DNA of 64,000 nt from a bacterium. GTDB taxonomy: Bacteria; Bacteroidota; Ignavibacteria; SZUA-365. The notes below the pieces were generated by a model, which saw only the letters and a list, made by a program, of their open reading frames with translations, was not told the origin of the DNA and did not search any database. Each line of letters starts with the position of its first letter. Positions within the stretch are counted from its first letter, which is position 1. Positions 61,106 through 64,000 of this stretch are shown piece by piece. The position numbers were made by a program, and so were the translations under genes. The DNA is taken from the NCBI GenBank assembly GCA_020444325.1, contig JAHLLD010000017.1, positions 1 through 64,000 of the forward strand, given 5' to 3'.

Positions 61106-63247
61106 ATGCTGAAAAATTTCATCATCCCTTCTCTGCGCGAGGTCTCGCGGGCCGCATTTGCGGCCTGCGCGATCCTCGCGTTTTTTGCTGTTCCAACACA
61201 GCTCCAGGCACAGGACAACGACAACTGTTACATGTGCCATGAAGACCGTGATCTCAAGGGCGAGGTCAACGGCAGAACCCGTTCGGTTTTCGTCGACGAA
61301 AAAATAATCACCAATTCCGTACACGGAGAATTCGAGTGCACGATCTGTCATCTCGACGTCGACCCTGACGATCTACCGCATGACGAAGACCTCGAACCCG
61401 TGGATTGCGGCACCTGTCACGGTGAAGTGCAGGAGAAGCACGCGATTTCCCTTCACGGGAAGGCCATCAAGCGTGGCGACCCGCTCGCTCCCCGCTGCAC
61501 CACCTGCCACGGTACACATAACATCATGCATGTCAAGGATCCTGCTTCCCCCGTCCGCGCAGCGAACATCCCCTTCCTCTGCGGCAGCTGTCACAGTGAA
61601 GGTTCGCCGGTGCAGCGACAGCGGAAAATTCACCAGGATCACATCCTCGAGAACTACTCTGAGAGTATTCACGGAGAAGGGTTGCTGAAGAAAGGACTCA
61701 CTGTTGCGGCCACCTGTATCTCCTGCCATACCGCGCATGAGATTCTCCCGCATACGGATCCCAACTCCAGTATCGCCCGCCGCAACATCGCGAAGACCTG
61801 CTCGAATTGTCACGCACAGATCGAGGAGGTACATGTCAAGGTGATCAAGGGCGAATTGTGGGAAAAGCAGCCACATCTGCTCCCGGCCTGCGTAGACTGC
61901 CACCAGCCGCATAAGATCCGCAACGTGTTCTATGATCAGGGGACCGCGGACGCGCAGTGTCTCGAATGTCACCAGCAGCCGAATCTCCGCGCTGCTGACG
62001 GACGCTCGATGTTCGTCAACTACCAGGATCTTGGACACTCACGCCACGTCAGCGTCGCCTGCAGCCAGTGTCACTCAGGTGTGAACAACTCGCATACGCG
62101 TCCCTGTGACAACATTACGAGCAAGGTCGACTGTGCTGCATGTCATGCGGAGACGGTAGACCACTACAACCAGAGCATCCATGGTGTGATGGCGGCGAAA
62201 AACGACCCGGACGCCCCCTCCTGCCTCGACTGCCACGGAACGCACAGCATACTCGGGAAAAATAATCCGAACTCCCGTACCTTCCCCACGCGTGTCCCCA
62301 TGCTCTGTGGCGAATGTCACCGAGCGGGACAAAAGGGCGCGATCCGGACGAAGGATGGCGAGGATGTCGTCAGCCACTATATTGAAAGTATACACGGCAA
62401 GGGTCTGTTGCAGAGCGGTCTCGTCGTCACCGCGCAGTGTACGGACTGCCACACTGCACACGACACACAGCCGAGTTCCGACCCGAGGTCAAGCGTAAAT
62501 CACGCAAACGTCAGCACCACCTGCGGCAAATGCCATCACGGCATTGAGGAGCAGTTCGCACAGAGCATCCACAGCCGTCTCGTCAACGATACAGACAAGG
62601 AGCTGCCGACCTGCAACGACTGCCACAGTGCGCATACCATACGCCGATCCGACGAAAGCGGCTTCAAACTGGAAATCATGGATCAGTGCGGCCGCTGCCA
62701 CGAACACATTGCCGAAACCTACTTCGACACATATCACGGCAAGGTTTCGCAGCTGGGATATACCAAGACGGCAAAATGCTACGACTGCCACGGTGCGCAT
62801 GATATCCTGCCGCCATCCAATCCAAAGTCGCATTTGAGCCATCAAAACGTGGTCGAAACCTGCAAGAAATGCCATCCATCGGCCAACAGACAGTTCGCCG
62901 GCTATCTCTCGCATGCCACGCATCATGATCCGGACAAGTATCCCTATCTGTACTGGGCATTCTGGGGCATGACCATTCTGCTTATCGTTACCTTTATCCT
63001 CGGCGGAACACATACTATTCTCTGGTTGCCACGCGCGTTTCGCTGGCGTAAGGAGTTACAGAAAATGGAGCGCGAAGCGGAAGAGTCCGTCGAAGACATC
63101 GCATGGAGCGAAACCATCGCGCCCACACCACCGAGCGAGAGAAGAAAAGCTGAGGAAGAAGCTGCCAGGAAGAAGGATGCAACCGCGGACAACGAAACAG
63201 ACAACGAAGACGAACATACAGATGAAAGAAAGGAGGACGACCAGTAA
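61106..63247 (+). CDS. 19-haem c-type cytochrome with C-terminal membrane anchor
   Basis: A 713-residue protein with a signal peptide (about 1-35) and 19 CXXCH motifs, from CYMCH (about 41) through CGRCH, CYDCH and CKKCH (about 610). Many are in repeated blocks of the form SIHG..L..G....C..CH..H.I, typical of NrfA-unrelated cytochrome c3/c7-like strings with bis-His haems. A single membrane helix near 630-655 (AFWGMTILLIVTFILGG) anchors it, followed by an acidic/basic cytosolic tail of about 60 residues. It follows the fusion gene by 39 nt and overlaps the next gene by one base. Likely a long periplasmic wire. Confidence 0.9.
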   Translation: MLKNFIIPSLREVSRAAFAACAILAFFAVPTQLQAQDNDNCYMCHEDRDLKGEVNGRTRSVFVDEKIITNSVHGEFECTICHLDVDPDDLPHDEDLEPVDCGTCHGEVQEKHAISLHGKAIKRGDPLAPRCTTCHGTHNIMHVKDPASPVRAANIPFLCGSCHSEGSPVQRQRKIHQDHILENYSESIHGEGLLKKGLTVAATCISCHTAHEILPHTDPNSSIARRNIAKTCSNCHAQIEEVHVKVIKGELWEKQPHLLPACVDCHQPHKIRNVFYDQGTADAQCLECHQQPNLRAADGRSMFVNYQDLGHSRHVSVACSQCHSGVNNSHTRPCDNITSKVDCAACHAETVDHYNQSIHGVMAAKNDPDAPSCLDCHGTHSILGKNNPNSRTFPTRVPMLCGECHRAGQKGAIRTKDGEDVVSHYIESIHGKGLLQSGLVVTAQCTDCHTAHDTQPSSDPRSSVNHANVSTTCGKCHHGIEEQFAQSIHSRLVNDTDKELPTCNDCHSAHTIRRSDESGFKLEIMDQCGRCHEHIAETYFDTYHGKVSQLGYTKTAKCYDCHGAHDILPPSNPKSHLSHQNVVETCKKCHPSANRQFAGYLSHATHHDPDKYPYLYWAFWGMTILLIVTFILGGTHTILWLPRAFRWRKELQKMEREAEESVEDIAWSETIAPTPPSERRKAEEEAARKKDATADNETDNEDEHTDERKEDDQ

Positions 63248-64000
63248 TGGCCCAGACTCCCACCTTTAGAACCGAGAAACATTTCCGCCGATTCACACGT
63301 CTCGAGCGCCTGCTGCATATCCTGATGATCATCAGCTTCATCAGCCTGGCGCTCACGGGTATGACGCTGAAGTTTTCCTACACTGGATGGGCGGTGCTCC
63401 TCTCTCATCTTTTCGGCGGCTTCCAGTTCGCCGGTTATATCCACCGTGCCGCTGCCGTGATCATGTTCATCATATTCACAACGCATGTCTACGATCTCAC
63501 GGTCAACAAGCGCCGCGAATACGGAAGTTGGAAGGGGTTACTTTTCGGTCCCAACAGCATGCTGCCCAAGCGCAAGGATCTTGACGACTTCATCGGATCG
63601 ATGAAGTGGTTTCTCGGACGCGGCGAGCGTCCCCAGTACGGCCGCTGGACCTACTGGGAGAAGTTCGATTACTTCGCTGTGTTCTGGGGAATATTCGTGA
63701 TCGGATCTACCGGACTCACCCTCTGGTTCCCCGAGTTCTTCACGAACTTCATGCCGGGCTGGATGCTGAACGTCGCGACGATTATCCACAGCGACGAAGC
63801 CCTGCTCGCCACCGGTTTCATTTTCACGGTGCATTTTTTCAACACGCATCTGCGTCCCGAGAAATTCCCGATGGATCTCGTGGTCTTCACTGGCCGCATG
63901 CCCGTGCACGAACTCAAGCTCGACAAGCCCGAAGAATTCGAAAAACTGAAAGCCGAGGGCAAGCTCGCCGACCATCTCGTCGAACCCTATCCCCCCGTCG
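63247..64000 (+). CDS. b-type cytochrome (formate dehydrogenase gamma / cytochrome b561-like), 3' end cut by window
   Basis: At least 251 residues with no stop before the window end. The ATG overlaps the stop of the 19-haem gene (TAATG). It has about four membrane helices and His candidates in ERLLHILMIISF (helix 1), AGYIHRAAAVIMF (helix 2) and IIHSDEALLAT and VHFFNTHLRPEKFP in the last part. It resembles the membrane half of the upstream fusion, so the 19-haem protein and this one look like a split version of the same type of complex: membrane quinol site plus haem string. Confidence 0.85.
   Translation, partial: MAQTPTFRTEKHFRRFTRLERLLHILMIISFISLALTGMTLKFSYTGWAVLLSHLFGGFQFAGYIHRAAAVIMFIIFTTHVYDLTVNKRREYGSWKGLLFGPNSMLPKRKDLDDFIGSMKWFLGRGERPQYGRWTYWEKFDYFAVFWGIFVIGSTGLTLWFPEFFTNFMPGWMLNVATIIHSDEALLATGFIFTVHFFNTHLRPEKFPMDLVVFTGRMPVHELKLDKPEEFEKLKAEGKLADHLVEPYPPV

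Noticed and set aside
1-64000. tRNA, rRNA, insertion sequence or prophage genes
   Set aside because: Scanned by eye for tRNA arms, 16S/23S motifs, transposase DDE motifs and phage structural genes; nothing convincing was found, although a tool could find a short RNA that I missed.

Overview
The window reads as a chromosomal segment of a Gram-negative bacterium of the Bacteroidota/Chlorobiota/Ignavibacteria (FCB) side of the tree. Two large secreted proteins end in type IX-style C-terminal sorting domains. There are several OM-type beta-barrels and Omp85, a DUF2723 glycosyltransferase-like protein, many lipoproteins, and a homodimeric pyruvate:ferredoxin oxidoreductase. Coding is dense, DNA is GC-rich by eye, and operons often have 4-nt start/stop overlaps. 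At least one promoter is a perfect TTGACA-N17-TATAAT, which is not the TAnnTTTG type of classical Bacteroidetes, so I favour an Ignavibacteria/Chlorobi-like lineage without naming a species. No rRNA, tRNA, CRISPR array, transposase or phage gene was seen.

Layout. 62-9443 (minus): M20 peptidase, acidic lipoprotein, a CDF plus ZIP metal transport pair, an EamA transporter, a TonB-dependent receptor with a long leader, and the first of two tandem M28/PDZ peptidases. 9513-14498: the second M28 peptidase, a plus-strand pspA with a YbjN-like gene carrying a histone-H1-like lysine tail, a small beta-barrel-like protein, and a mini-cluster of two tiny proteins with a STAS regulator. 14457-21803 (minus): DUF2723 / ABC ATPase / PepSY-type membrane protein, an OB-fold lipoprotein, hutI and aspS. 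21804-28010: a gene-free stretch with a 169-bp palindrome, nifJ with a dihydroorotate-dehydrogenase-like gene, and a SET-domain lysine methyltransferase. 28011-35559: a 1425-residue T9SS-type protein, then mntP and mtgA embedded in copies of a hairpin-plus-heptamer repeat family, then a repeat-containing lipoprotein. 35768-38620: icd, a small c-type cytochrome, homogentisate dioxygenase. 38657-43372 (minus): DUF2795 / Omp85 / holB / ricT from a perfect consensus promoter. 43384-50564 (minus): a surface-glycan operon (GT9, GT2, MsbA-like exporter, O-antigen-ligase-like protein, tiny Cys-rich protein) and a T9SS-type secreted protein. 50760-55923: two tandem FN3 lipoprotein paralogues, an alpha/beta hydrolase, an SLC13 transporter, an OM-type protein. 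55947-64000: an electron-transfer locus.

The most notable system is that last locus: a DUF3365 haem lipoprotein, a seven-motif NapC/NirT-type cytochrome, a fusion of 13 CXXCH motifs to a b-type membrane domain (CbcL-like architecture), a 19-CXXCH cytochrome, and a separate b-type cytochrome cut off by the window end. Together they look like a quinol-linked respiratory conduit between the inner membrane and the periplasm, and possibly further outward. Its electron acceptor cannot be told from sequence. Second-tier observations are the SET methyltransferase alongside a lysine-tailed YbjN-like PspA partner, the two repeat families, and intrinsic terminators embedded inside the 3' coding ends of convergent genes.
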